Assembly (NCBI RefSeq): GCF_001949145.1
Contig: NW_019091395.1
Location: 1,657,659-1,721,658, forward strand
Source: Acanthaster planci
Lineage: Eukaryota > Echinodermata > Asteroidea > Valvatida > Acanthasteridae
DNA: 64,000 nucleotides
Direction: 5' to 3'
The notes beneath the pieces were generated by a model. That model had not been told where the DNA came from. It saw only the letters and a program-made list of their open reading frames with translations, and made no database searches. A program made the translations under genes and the position numbers. This document shows positions 47,801-59,342 of this stretch, in pieces. Position 1 is the first letter of the stretch; every line of letters begins with the position of its first letter.

Positions 47801-50006
47801 GCCAAGTGTCACACTGACACACAGGCAAAAATGCAAATGCGTTACTTGTGACAGCTAGGCTATGTGTGGCTAAAGGGCATCAACACATTTTCTAGGCAGC
47901 ATCTGGGCACTTGTTCAGTACAGGCTGGCAAGTTTTTCTCTCCTTGGACTAAAGACAGCACTTTAGAGCGCATCAGGGCAAGTCTGTGACAGCTTTCATT
48001 CACAGCTCACTACCTTGGCTGTTTGATCAACTTGCTGGAAAGAGCTGACACAGACTAAACTCCTTAGGAGTATCCACTCCCTCCCACTTCCTCACAAGGA
48101 CAACAGTGCCTCATGTCAGTAGGAATTAGCCCTAGCCATACAAGAAGGCAACAGGATTTGGCCAGAAAACTGGGGAAGTCTGTGGACACCTGAAGCAGCT
48201 TATGGGGGAAAGTGGTTTTGAAAAAAAAAAAAAAGGCCCAATTTGGGGTCAATCTCCCAGTGAGAGGCAGTGCAGGGTATCTGAAACAGCTACATGTATA
48301 TCTGATTCTTCTTCGAATGAATTTGCTGTTTCCGACATTAGCCTCAATGTATTACCACACTTGTCCAGTCTTAAACTCTTCACCGAGCAAAGGTCAAAAG
48401 TTGAAGGATTCAATTCACATGGGAAGTGTTGCCCATTTCAAAGCAAATACAGCAAAAGCTTACAATGTTTTCTTCCGTATGCCAGACATGGTACAGAAAA
48501 CATTTGCTTTATCAAAATGCCACAGGAAATCCCAGTATATTCAAGTACAAGCTTTTGCCTGTCGGCGGTCAACGGAGGGCGCTGTATTACCACACAGCAT
48601 TGCCCCTTATCCATTTACTACCTTGATTTGTTTCCATTTTTTCATCTTTGGAGTCAACATTCTCTGCCTTTCCATTCTTTTCATCACTCTGAGCATCAGG
48701 TGCATCTTCACCTGCAGACAAAACAAACAGCGAAGATGCTGAAGAAAATGTGTGACCTGCTACACTAAAGGAAGCATAAATTTGGAATTTTTCAAAACTG
48801 ACGTCCTAATTTTCTCACTGGCATGTTCTCAGTGTGTGTGTCTATGCATGTGAAAGCATGAACAATAAATGACTCTACATAAAACAAGATCCTATGTCAG
48901 ACTGAATTGAAACTTTACAGATGTGCTGATAATGAATGTCTTCACATGCATGCTAAGTTTTAAAAACATTTAGCCCGGGTACAGCTAACGTTTTAAGGGA
49001 GATCCTTCCCAACCTGCGAGTAGAAAAAAAACTCAACGTTTCCCCAGTAAACTGACTACAGACTTTTCTCTACGTATGACATACAATCCAGCAGTTGCCA
49101 AAGAGAGAAACCTGTTCAGAGTACCAAGATGCAATAGCTGTTGTCTCTCTAAACCAACTACGACTTTATGCCTCAGCCTAATGCAGTCTAATGTTCTTAA
49201 TGTAACCTCATCAATCTAATCTCATGACCTAACATACAAAGACCTGACATCAAACTAAACTATTGAGAAAATACCTCATGACCTGATCTGACCTATTGGC
49301 ACACAGTGCACTGACCTCAATGTCTCACCTAATGTAGCCTCTTTGGTCCAATTTTGGTAAATTGATCTCATCATTGAACCTGACATCACAGCCTCTCCTG
49401 GCTCCCTTGACTCTCATGATCTAGTTGACCTTTGACCTAACCTCTAACCCTGGCCCCTTCCAGCCTACCTTCTTTCTTGCTATCACCTGCAGCTACTGCC
49501 TTCTCATCTTCCCGTGTCACCTCCGCTAGCTCCTCGGTATCTTCCTTGGAAGTCTTAGACTCTGGTTCTTCATCCTGAGTTGGCTCTGGCTGTGCCTTGC
49601 GCTTTCGACCCCTAGTTTCCTGGTTGGCACAAAAAAGTCCTCCTTTCAAGTGTAAGTAAGCCACATTGTTTTCCTTCACGCCAAAACCAAGATATTGACT
49701 AGTATAAAATAATGGACAAAATAGCAATAGTTACCATCTGCAAGAAACAAGACTATTAGATAGGGATGGAAGAAATGCATTGTGTGGCTGCATTGTGCAC
49801 AATACCTTCTTAGGAGATGGGGTCTTCTTAATAGAACCTGCTGGGCGTCCACGACGTTCCGGCTTCTCGGCTGAGGTTGGGGTCTTCTGTGCCCTAGACA
49901 CTGGCTTGGGTTCTGGGGAGGTCTGAGGTAGGGCTGCCAGTCGAGAGCTACGCCTCCGTGGCTCAGTGGCCGGGGATTGCGTCTCCGAGCGAGTTTTGCG
50001 TGGCAT
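38758..50006 (-). CDS. Seven-exon gene for an AT-hook-like, Pro/Gln/Glu-rich, probably nuclear protein
   Basis: Exons 50,006-49,806, 49,619-49,469, 48,711-48,622, 46,241-45,591, 43,881-43,726, 41,302-41,265 and 38,880-38,758 join in phase and give 469 residues. The N-terminus is basic: RRRSSRL (17-23), the AT-hook-like RRGRPAGSIKK (51-61) and RGRKRK (70-75), which suggest DNA or chromatin binding and nuclear import. An acidic Glu/Lys/Asp-rich part follows (about 80-147), then a long low-complexity Pro/Ala/Thr/Val/Gln part with a Q5 run. I recognise no folded domain and cannot assign a family; the pattern loosely recalls HMGN/HMGA-type proteins. An acceptor at 50,032 (TTGTGCAG) just before the ATG suggests a non-coding first exon further right. 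Splice phases support the model; exons could still be missing. Confidence 0.75.
39148..40377. mobile_element. Non-autonomous pogo/Tigger-like DNA transposon
   Basis: 16-bp inverted ends CAGTAAAATCTCGATA are flanked by TA on both sides, as expected for the Tc1/mariner-pogo group. The 1.23-kb interior has no recognisable DDE transposase. It lies in the intron between exons 6 and 7 of the AT-hook-like gene. Confidence 0.75.
41265..41302 (-). CDS. AT-hook-like gene exon 6 (38-base microexon)
   Basis: Acceptor TCTATTGCAG and donor AACAG/GTGAGT flank only 38 bases coding VTEKPVEEPTKEQ, with a first base from the previous exon. Both splice sites are close to consensus, and the phases match exon 5 (or 4) and exon 7. 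Confidence 0.72.
43726..43881 (-). CDS. AT-hook-like gene exon 5 (cassette-type)
   Basis: Acceptor GTCATTAACAG, then a frame coding KPEITITPASDAEPSPTPGT and GGAELDESEEK to donor GAAGG/GTGAGG. Phase 1 on both sides, 156 bases, so it can be included or skipped without changing the frame. GC-rich against AT-rich introns. Confidence 0.62.
45591..46241 (-). CDS. AT-hook-like gene exon 4 (long Pro/Ala/Gln-rich exon)
   Basis: 651 bases, in phase 1 and out phase 1. Repeats of Pro-Val, Ala-Pro and Thr-rich words with a QQQQQ run. The donor CAAGTTG/GTGAGC is strong. The acceptor GGAACAG at 46,242 is the first AG after a pyrimidine-containing stretch but is weak; the next AG (exon start 46,220) also fits the phase. 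Confidence 0.7.
46343..46376 (+). repeat. Short interstitial telomere-like tract
   Basis: Three TTAGGG words (GTTAGGGTAAGAGTTAGGG and GATTAGGGTAGG) in a degenerate array inside the intron between exons 3 and 4 of the AT-hook-like gene. TTAGGG is the animal telomere unit. Confidence 0.5.
46490..47700. repeat. DNA-transposon remnants with TATAAGC(C/T)GCA words
   Basis: Words such as GGTGTATAAGCC and TTATAAGCTGCACC (46,500-46,605) and GTGTATAAGCTGCAG (about 47,627) resemble the ends of old dispersed transposons. A piece at 46,847-46,960 (CAATAAAATCTTGGTAACTC, then ATAGGCTTTTATG) resembles the inverted right end of the pogo-like element at 39,148-40,377. The boundaries are unclear. Confidence 0.4.
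48622..48711 (-). CDS. AT-hook-like gene exon 3
   Basis: Acceptor TTTGTCTGCAG, then EDAPDAQSDEKNGKAENVDS and KDEKMETNQ. Donor TCAAG/GTAGTA, phase 1, 90 bases. Acidic and hydrophilic, with no folded domain expected. Confidence 0.72.
49469..49619 (-). CDS. AT-hook-like gene exon 2
   Basis: Acceptor GCCAACCAG, then ETRGRKRKAQPEPTQDEEPE and a Glu/Lys-rich acidic run to KKEG. Donor AGAAG/GTAGGC, phase 1, 151 bases. RGRKRK is a likely nuclear-localisation or minor-groove contact. Confidence 0.78.
49806..50006 (-). CDS. AT-hook-like gene exon 1 (coding start)
   Basis: ATG at 50,006 starts MPRKTRSETQSPATEPRRR. It codes 67 residues with RSSRLAAL and the AT-hook-like GRPAGS, and ends at donor AAGAAG/GTATTG in phase 0. 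Confidence 0.8.
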
Positions 50007-50249
50007 ACTTCCTGGTCTCCCCTTTATTATTCTGCACAATGAATGACACCAGGCACTTTTACTAAGAATGTAACATAATGTACAAGATCCTTATAGATCT
50101 ATAGCTCTCTGAATGCTATAAGATCCCTGGGAAATCAGAGTTTTTTCAAACATTTTTAGATCAGTCTCAAACGGTTTGTACTCAGTTTGTCACAGGAAGT
50201 CTATGTAATTCCTCCCCATCAATAAAGCAAACTAGGTGTTGGTTTTATG

Positions 50250-50765
50250 TTCTAATAATAGTAGATGGTCATCCACACTGGATCCAAACCTTTAAGTGTG
50301 AATCTAAGAGATGGGTTGTTTGCCAGAACCATGTCCTGGAATCAGATACATTCTGTATACACTCCTACAGTACCACCCACAAAACCTAAGGCACTATTAC
50401 GTCTTGTAGCTCTTCTAGTGCCATATACATGTATCTTATCTCTTGCAGGGTGTGCAGTATTCAGTGTGTCAGAGAGACTAAGAACACTCTCAAGAAGCGT
50501 TTCTATGGCCACAGATCTACGGTCAACTCCAAAGGACTACATTCCCCTGAAGGCCACCACTTCAACCTTCCTATTCACTGTATGTCTGACATGAGCTTAC
50601 AGGGCATAGAATCACTTGGGCACCATAAAGATGCTGTTCGCTTAAACAGGGAGAAGCTTTGTATCAAACGCCTCCACACCATACAACCCCATGGCCTGAA
50701 CATCCAAGAGGGAAACTACTAATTAACTAATTTCTTTCCCCCTCTTTTGTCTACAGATTATACCC
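50250..50765 (+). mobile_element. Penelope-like element fragment with GIY-YIG endonuclease
   Basis: In one frame the sequence reads MYLISCRVCSIQ, then ETKNTLKKRFYGHRS, then SLGHHKDAVRLNREKLCIKR. This is the pattern of the GIY-YIG endonuclease at the C-terminus of Penelope-like retroelements (Y-I-C-C core, Arg-His motif, downstream Glu/Asn region). The expected Gly-Glu step reads VRET. The 5' part is in another frame and the reverse transcriptase is absent, so it is a truncated dead copy. It sits in the presumed 5' non-coding intron of the AT-hook-like gene. Confidence 0.75.
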
Positions 50766-53700
50766 CTCCTTGGGGTTCAGTTCGTTCCATTGTATTTTTT
50801 TGATCTCTTCCCACCTTACATCCCTTTGTTAATCAACCATGCCTTTCAGGCAGTTCCCTTTACCCCTTGCCCCTTTATTTAGTCTGCAGCTTTCTTGACC
50901 TTTTCTTTTATCCTCCTGCATTCATCCATGCTTGGTTGATTCCCTGTTTGTCCTGTCTTGAGAAAGATTCTGCTTGGATCGAAACATCAGGCCCTCCTTA
51001 TTTTGTATTTGTTTTGACAATGAATTTGGGGCATAAATTAGATGTGAGGAGAGCATTCAAGCAGCAGCATTTTTCACCAAAGTTTGGTAAATATATGAAT
51101 TTTTCCTCAGGGAAAGAAAATTGAACCTGGATATTCTCTGGATAGAATTTCTGCCTCTTTTTGAGCCTTGGACTGCAATTTCTGTATCTATATATCGACT
51201 GGGCCAAGAGAAAGAAAAAACAAATAGAAAGTATTTCTGATCACATCGCAAACCTACATATAAAAACAGCGCCAGAAAGATTTATGAGCCAACAAGACCT
51301 ATCAAAAAATGGAAAGAAAGTGCAAATGAGAAAAATTGGGCTTCACTTTAAAGGGAACTGGCAAGGATTCAGTTCACTGGGCACATCACAAATTATTCAT
51401 TGTGTGAAGTTACATGTATCCCATGGAAAGAGTTCCTTATGGAACACCTTGTGCACAAATCCTATGAGACTGGCCAGAAAAATTTGAGCTTGCGCTTTCT
51501 TGAACAGTGGTACTTGTTCATATGAAAGAATGTTAAGATCCTTAATTACATCCTTAAAAATATGTAAATAGAAAATCAATTACTTATTTTCCCTTCCAGA
51601 AATTTAGTTTCAGTTTTGGGCATTTTTATTACTCTAGACAAACATCATGTTACAAATGACAGCATTTTGCTTTCATTTCACAGTGTGATTGTGCCAATAA
51701 ATGTTCACCTGGTCTTCAGGGACAGCTTTGGGGTTTTTTCCTAAGCCAAATGACACACACTACGGAAAGAGTTCCATTTACTAATGCCACTTGACACCCT
51801 GTGCACAAACCCTATGAGTATGAGACCGGTCTGGAAACGTCTGGGCTTAAGTCATGAACATGTAGGTGTTTTCCTGGTAAACGACTTTCCCTCCTAAATA
51901 CATGTAAAATTGAACTTTTCTGAACATGGTTTTGCTGTCTGATGGCTAATAGATCACTGTTGGAAATAATTACTGGCATCCGTATATGGAACTCCTTCCC
52001 ACACTGTGGCCTATTTATTTGTAGGCCTAGGCTATATGACTTTTTTTAGATTTTTTTTTTTTTGGAAGCCCCTCTGCTCTGAGAAATGTCAAGAGGTAGG
52101 CTAGACAAAAGTACTTCAAAATGATACACCTCCCTAAAATACTTTCAAATGTACAAAATTACAATAATACAAGGAACCTCCAACTCGCAGATTATGTACG
52201 CAGCATGAGATGACCTTTGAACTTTGGCCCAAGCGTGACTTCGTAAAACCTGCACGCGTGCATGCATGCGCAATCTAAGCGCTATTTTTTACGAACAATG
52301 CCTAACCAAGCTGGCACACTTCAATGCTAAAAAATCACCCTTTTCTTCAGACATTTGCTATAAAAATTACCTCTGAGCTTCCCACACTATTAAAGATACA
52401 TACCAACTTCTAACAGGAGGGAAAATACCCCGGGAACGATGAAATTCTGGGCTAAAATCGGCCCGTGAGTTTGTTGCCAAACAAACAAGTGCCTCATAGA
52501 GTAGCCTCGCTTTGAGCTGAACTTTGACCTGAATTTATCTTATTGACGAGCGCCACCGTCCGTTTGCAAAGGGATAGGGTAATTTTTAATCCAGTTTAAA
52601 CGTTTCAACTTTGTGGTGCGGGGTTTGTGTCTGATATTTTATGTTGTACAAGAGGATTTACTTTTTCTTTCTGTTTCTGTGTTTGTTTCTTTGTGTCTGT
52701 GCTAACAAGAATAAATCATGTCCATATTGTTGAATATGTGAGTTGTATCCGAAAAATTCCACACGCATTCACTTCCAGAGACCCTCTGCAAACAATCGCA
52801 GTTTACAAGACCCTCTCTTAATTTTCCATTACAGATAATTATCTCAGTAGTTTAATGCTAATTTTTCCAAAGTCTTCTTTTTCATAGATAATTCTCACAT
52901 TTATATTTCCTTCACCAGTATGTGATCTTGCTTTCACTGCATCAGATTCTCTTCCTCGATGTGAAGCAATAAAACCGAACGTGGGTTGGACGCTGCCTGC
53001 GAGAAGTAGCGGACGGGTTGCATTGTAAGCCCATAAACTTGACTACCTCCGTGTCAAGTTTTCTTGAAGGGGGTATACGTTTTTCCAGCCAAGTCCAATT
53101 AGCAGCAAATTTGAACATAGCGCCAATTTGTGCAGCTGCATGAAAATTGATTTCCTGCGACAGATATAAAAAAAACCTGCACCTAAGCAAACTCCAATGG
53201 CAAGCATGCCGCTCTGGACAAATTTAAAATACATTCAATGTATTTACTATAATTAAAGTGAATGCAAGTTAAATCCTTTTATCGTTTTTTGTAGTGCATA
53301 GCATGCTACGGTGTAACCATAATAATGATGTGGCCAGACACTGAGGGCCCTGTTAACTGTTCCGTAGTCCATTCTCTGCTACAGGTCTACCATCATGGTT
53401 CATTAATACAAGTGTTGTAAGTGAAGGAACGCAGCATGTGGCTGTACGTGGCTATGGAATACAAAACAGTCAGAGGAAGGCGCTAAAGCATTTATTATGC
53501 GTACGAAGTCAGCTGTGTGAGTGTTTTAATGACATAGGCCTACTGCAGTATTTTGTAGGCCTCAGATTTTTTTTTTTTGCAAGGCATAGTGTACAAATAT
53601 ATCGACTGCCTTGAGTGGTGTAGTGAACCCAGCCTCCCAAGGTGATCCAGGGAGAACTCTTTTTTTTTCTAACCTCAATAGAAAAATTTCAATAATAATG

Positions 53701-54449
53701 GAGCCGCGTGTTGGGGATCCACTGGTGATTCTTCTTGGTTTATGCAAATTCCATGTCTCAGCAGGAAGAAACAGCAAACAAACAAGAACCCCCACTACAG
53801 TGAAATAAACATAGCCCAGCAGTTACAGCTCAACGTCCAACCACAGAGCCATGGGAGCGGAGCAGTCTGAAGGAACCATGGCGTCAAATATGACTGTCAT
53901 ACACCCGCCAATTTGGAATAAGCGTTCCATAGAAAGACAGAAATAGACCGAAGACGCTTTTGTATGAGGTCCGAACTGGACCAAGAAAGGGCGCAAATTT
54001 CCTTGCAAAGGCGGCTCCATTAAAGGGAACAGCACTTCGCTGGTTCGCAAACGACTGTGAAATGTACGCGCGTTGCGGGCGCATCGCTACAACAATCTCC
54101 AAAGACTTTGCTTTTGCTCAAAGCGGATGGCATTGGTTTATAGACAGAACTTTGTTTACATTTGGAAATATGTTACCAACATGTGCTTTCACATTCGCAA
54201 GTCAAGACTGGCTTATTTGTGACTATGGCAAATTTCAGTCAGGGTTTATGAGTTATTAATTTAACAACACAAAAGAAAGTCTGCGCTATTTTATGCATTG
54301 GAGGTAGGCCTACACAAGCAGTGATTAACTTGTAAGCGGGAATCACGGCACAGAGGTCTCTAAGATGTTATGTTCTCATATAAAAAAGGTAGATAAATAC
54401 CGGTAATAAATGAAGGCTGCATGTGATTAGGTGCACAGTTTTTGCATGA
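50766..54449. other. Non-coding stretch with minor repeats
   Basis: No supported gene. A short word group (GGAAAGAGTTCC ... TGTGCACAAA.CCTATGAG) occurs twice, at 51,425-51,475 and 51,767-51,830, as a diverged direct repeat. A non-coding first exon and promoter of the AT-hook-like gene may lie here, but I cannot locate them. A hydrophobic minus-strand frame at 53,043-53,234 lacks supporting features. Confidence 0.45.
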
Positions 54450-56150
54450 AATTTGAATAATAAATTATTATCACTTGAGAACAAAACATCGAGCTCAAAT
54501 TCACTAATGTACTGCCCCCGATACACACACTAATAATGCTCCTTTCCCACTGTATACCAACAAGCTGGCTCTTGCTAATGACATGGGTATCTTCTTTGAG
54601 AAGAAAATATCTAATAACCATGTTAGGCTTGAAGCTGAACTTCCTATCCGGTACCTGAATCGCCTTTGTTGTGTGGCATTTTATTTGACCAATTTCAACC
54701 ACTGACTAGGTCACAGGTTGTAGAACTTGTGAAGTCCACAAAGAAATCATGTGATCTGGATCCAAAGCCTACTAAGCTGGTGAGCGATTGCCTTGATGTC
54801 TTGCTTCTGGTTATTACCCGGATTATCAACTGTTCATGAGAACCCAGTATATTTCCAAGGGACTGGAAAGAAGCTTTGGTGCGTCCCTTGTTGAAGAGAA
54901 ACAAACCTCGATCCGATATTAGAAAATCATCGACCGATTAGTAATCTCCAATACATTTCTAAATTGACAGAGAGAGCTGTGTGTAATCAGCTTTACTCCC
55001 ACATGTGTCAACATTCTCTGTTTCCAGATTTTCAATCGTCTTACCGAAAGTATCATAGCACTGAGACGGCTCTCATGAAGAGCAAGAGTGATATATTGCT
55101 GAAAATGAACTCTCAGCATGTCATTTTGCTTGTTCACTTGGACTTAAGTGCTGCCTTTGATACAGTTAATCACACTATTCTGTTGCAACGTTTAGAATCT
55201 AAAGTTGGGATATCTGGTAAAGCTCTGGCCAGGTTTTCATCATATTTATCTGGCAGAAGCCAACGTATTTCTATACAGGGTACTCTTTCAGAGAAATTTG
55301 ATCTTCACTGTGGTGTCCCTCAAGGGTCTTGCTTAGGACCATTTTTATTTACGGTTTATGCTTCTAAACTATTTGACATCATTGAAGACCATTTGCCTGA
55401 TGCCATTATTATACAGACGACACACCGTTGTATTTATCATTTAAACCTGATGACACTTCCTGCCAAACTGCTCTAGCTGCAATGAAAAGTTGTATTTTGG
55501 ACATTGGAAATTGGATGCTGCAAGACAGGCTAATGATCAATCACACTAAGTGTGAATCCTGATTATTGGAACTAGACAACAATTGCGGAAAATAAATATT
55601 TCTAATGTCACGGTGGGCGATTCTGTAATACCTCCATCCACGTGCCTAAGGAATTTGGGATCATGGTTTGATTGAGATATGACAATGGCACCCACATCCT
55701 GAGGCTTGTGTGCAGCTTCCCAATCTTAGGTGCAGTAGTAAATTCCTCTCTCCCGATTCACTTTCAGTTTCAATTCACGCATTTGTGACCAGCCATCTGG
55801 ACTATTGTAATAGTCTTTTGTATGGTTTGTCGGCAGCACAGATAATGAGATTACAGCTAGACTTGCGAATACACCCAAGTTTCAGCACATAACCCAATAC
55901 TGTATCATCTGCACTGGTTATCTGTTTTGTACAGGACCAACTTCAAAATCATCCTGTAAACATACAAAGCCATCCACGGTATTGCTTCTAGATGGAAATG
56001 GAAAAATAGGCAAAGATTTCTATAAGAAGTTAGGTAGTTCTCCTCAGTTGTACCAGCAAAATCATGAGAAAGAGTTTCATGTATAAAGTTCCCAAATCAT
56101 GTCTGAAGAGAAAGGCAGCTTCTTCTTGTTCATTTTGCCGGGAAACAACC
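54450..56150 (+). mobile_element. Broken CR1/L2-type LINE (reverse transcriptase part)
   Basis: Plus-strand frames read FQSSYRKYHSTETAL, LDLSAAFDTVNHTILL, GVPQGSCLGPFLF (54,964-55,440) and later SHLDYCNSLLYGLS (about 55,790). These are successive RT motifs of CR1/L2/Rex-type LINEs. The catalytic YADD region near 55,410 is lost by a frame change, and several stops follow. The endonuclease part is missing. It is a dead copy. Confidence 0.88.
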
Positions 56151-58183
56151 TCTTCCCACTCACTTGTCCACGGGAAAATCGTTGGATCTGGTACATCGTA
56201 GGTTTTGTCTCCGCCTGTAAAATGTAGACTGCATGTAGAGGTCGGTCCTATGGTGTACTATTTACGACAAACATTTCTCTCTCTCTTTAGCCTCCATCCA
56301 AGCGACACAACTAGACGACGCGACGGCACGACGGTTCCCTTGCGTCGTGCCCGTCGGGTCACACCGTCGCCTTCTTGACATTACTTTTGTACACACACGA
56401 CGCGTCGCGTTGTGTGTCGCGTCGTACGTCGTGTCGTGCATCACGTCACTTTCTACGTCGCCTGAAGCGCGACGCGACGCACGACACGACGCACGACGCG
56501 ACGCGTAGTGTGCTGTCGCCCTTTGCTTCACGGTGTTTATGGAGGGCGCTTTTACTATTTTCTTTCATTTCTGTCCCCCGTGCTTGCAAAGTACATGCTG
56601 TTTACTCTTTGGTGTTGATTTGTTATTGTTATCATCTCATCCATTACTCTATTAGGATTAATTTCTGTCATGTTTTATTAAGAAAAAGAAAAAAGAGCAA
56701 AAAGAAAATCGGCGTATGTAGGAACTGCTCTCTCATATAAGTGGAAGCCCAGAATTCGTCACTCTTTAAACCCAGCCAATAATTTCTTTTTAATACCGTC
56801 GATGCACTTCCCATTTGTGGTAGATTTGTAATCTTATAGATACCGGTATGTCTCCGTGGTCCATCCCGGTAATTTCTAAGTAGTACTCCAAATTCCCCAG
56901 ACAATTTGTCTACAATTGTATGACTGCAAGTTTGACCACTGGTTTAGGAAGTTACCACCGAGCCTGCTCTATAATACCCTCAGAATATTCCGTCGTAGTC
57001 TTCCATCAGGCCAGTCGTCCTCGTTACCTTCATCAGCACCACACTTTCAATGATATTAGTCCATGTTTCTGAATAAAACATTATACAGACGCTATTATCA
57101 TTGTGGCCGCGTCTTTTTTTTTTCAACTCTGTTTGGCCACACACATCATAATTTCTCCTCTGATCCGCATCTGACATTATCAAGCACGTTATTATGATTG
57201 ATGTATTGTATCTTCAAATAGATTGAGAAATATTGTAGCTGACATAATATGAGAATCATGACACCAGCTTACATTATTTCTTTGTTCACTAGTTTACGCC
57301 TTTTATTATCAGCTAACCAGTGAGAATTAATTCGTTTCCGGCTAATATAGTGAAAAGTTTTCGCACGGTTTACGAAAATACAAATACCCTCACGTTAGAG
57401 AAAGCATCTTTCTAATAATGAGAAAAAAACAGGGATTCTATTTAAAAGAAAAATTATGAATTAGCAGTGAAAATAAATAAAGGGCCAAGCTTGAAGACGA
57501 TCTATTGCTGAAGTTGGGGACGACTTGGCTTGTCTTGACTTGGCAAGTAGCTGTAGAGTTTGCAGTGGAAAGGCTTGCAGTAAAAAGAACTTGACTGGAT
57601 GTCGAAGATGTGTTGGGCGATATCATGTCTAGGGTTCAAGTGCACAGTCTTTCCTTCCCCTCGACTAAATCAGGTTTCGGAACGGAATTCATGTGGCTCT
57701 GGTCCAGGCCACCCACTGTCCAGCAACGTATGCGTGTGTGGTTCAATAGGCTTACACTGGTAATGTTTTTGCCTAGAACAGGACAGGGACGAATTTGTAA
57801 CTATGGCAGGTTCGATGGAAGGAGAAATCACAGAGAGACAACAGAACAGTCTCTGTTCAGTCCAGTTGTCAAGTGAAGTGTGGAAGGTCACTAGCTAGGG
57901 AAGTTATCAGCTCCTTCTCAAGGACTCTTGTGGCTGGTTGCAAGTTCTGCTACCAACTGCCCACACGCGCTGCCAAACAACCTGCACAAATTGTATGACC
58001 TAATTCTGAGGGAGTTAGGATTTCAAAAAGTAGGGGAACAAAATTAATTTTATTACATAATTATTAGGAAGATCAAAATTAGAGCAGGAAAAGTTAAAAG
58101 AACGTTGTGGCTCATATTATGTATTTCCTGGAGACAAGGCTGATAGTTGGTCGTGACGCTCTTTCTAATTACATTTGATTAAA

Positions 58184-58209
58184 ACAAACAAACAAACAAA
58201 CAAACAAAC
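58184..58209. repeat. (AAAC)n simple repeat
   Basis: Six or so tandem AAAC units inside the long-inverted-repeat element. Confidence 0.9.
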
Positions 58210-58294
58210 CTTTTCTTCCACAACTCACTCTTAATGAAAACACAAAGTGAGAAAGCATGCATGAAAAAGAACAACAGAAACAAGACCTGCTACC

Positions 58295-58493
58295 TATTCG
58301 CTCTTTGTACGCTACCGCCATAGGCATGCAGAGCCTCGATCTGGCAGCTTTTTCCATGTATGTTGCTTAGTAATTTTTGGCATGATGCTGCGTTAGTGCT
58401 TTTGCCATCTATACTCTACAATTGGACAATATTTCAAAAGCTGTCAGTTCAAGGCTCTGCATGCCCATGGCGGCAGCGTACAAAGAGCGAATA
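58295..58493. repeat. Foldback repeat with about 57-bp arms
   Basis: The arm starting TATTCGCTCTTTGTACGCT (58,295-58,352) recurs inverted at 58,437-58,493, ending GTACAAAGAGCGAATA, with a handful of mismatches. An 84-base spacer separates the arms. It is probably a small MITE inserted in the larger element. Confidence 0.75.
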
Positions 58494-59342
58494 CCATGTA
58501 CTGGGTGCATGAAGTCCACTATTAAAGTGAGAATTTGTGGTCAGCTCATTAGCATTAAAAGTAGCAGCCCAGCATTTTTCTGAAAAAAGGGGGATTGTTT
58601 GGCCCCTGAAATGGTGAAAATGTGTAAATCGTTGCCAGGATCAACTGCCTGGGTCTTTGAGCTATCCTATGAGAGCAGAATGGCTAAAAACTACAGAAAA
58701 AAAAATGGTCCTAAGTGCCCAAGAAGGTTGAGGGTTGCCACTTGAAAAATTGAAAGGAAATCAAAAGATAAGGGACCAGACAATAATTTCATTTGTGTTT
58801 CAGCAATCTCAAGGAAGTTGGCATCCATGTTATTGGGCCCTGAACAGTGCCGATTTTACACTGTTTTCAATGGAGCTTGAATTAGTGGACTGTTCCGTAC
58901 TATGCAAGTACGGGGGCGGAAATAAAAGAAAACAGTAAAGGCGCCCTCTATAAACACCAAGAAGCAAAGGGCGACAGCACACGACCCGTCGCGTCGTGCA
59001 TCGCGCTTTAGTCGACGTAATAGGCGACACGATGCACGACACGACGTACGACGCGACGCACGACGGTACGACGCGACGGGCGACGGAAGGGGCGACGTTT
59101 AGGTGGCAATAAATGCAACATGGAAAAGACCTAAGGCAGCACGACGCGACGGGCGACGGCAAGACGCGACGCACAACGCGACGCGTCGTGTGTGTACAAA
59201 AGTAATGTCAAGAAGGCGACGGTGCGACCCGACGGCACGACACAAGGGAGCCGTCGTGCCGTCGCGTCGTCTAGTTGTGTCGCTTGGATGGAGGCTAAAG
59301 AGAGAGAGAAATGTTTGTCGTAAATAGTACACCATACGGTCC

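Larger units (their letters stand above)
56249..59336. mobile_element. About 3.1-kb element with long CpG-rich terminal inverted repeats
   Basis: The left end (56,249 to about 56,600) and right end (about 58,885 to 59,336) are inverted copies. Both start TATGGTGTACTATTTACGAC, continue through CTCCATCCAAGCGACACAAC, a dense CGACG/CGTCG stretch, and GTTTATGGAGGGCGC. A 6-bp repeat CGGTCC lies directly outside both ends (56,243-56,248 and 59,337-59,342), suggesting a target duplication. The 2.3-kb middle has no recognisable transposase. It contains a second foldback repeat and an (AAAC)n run. The family is not identified. Confidence 0.7.

Noticed and set aside
48202-48768. Long overlapping plus-strand frames of 176-188 codons
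   Set aside because: They run antisense to the AT-hook-like exon 3, which has matching splice sites and phase. The translation has no domain.
53043-53234. Hydrophobic minus-strand frame with CLGAGFFYICRR
   Set aside because: Short, no start or splice support, and no family resemblance.
56262-56531. Arg/Ala/Ser-rich frames in CpG-dense DNA (also 58,830-59,475)
   Set aside because: These are translations of the CGACG/CGTCG repeat in the transposon ends, open on several frames because of composition.
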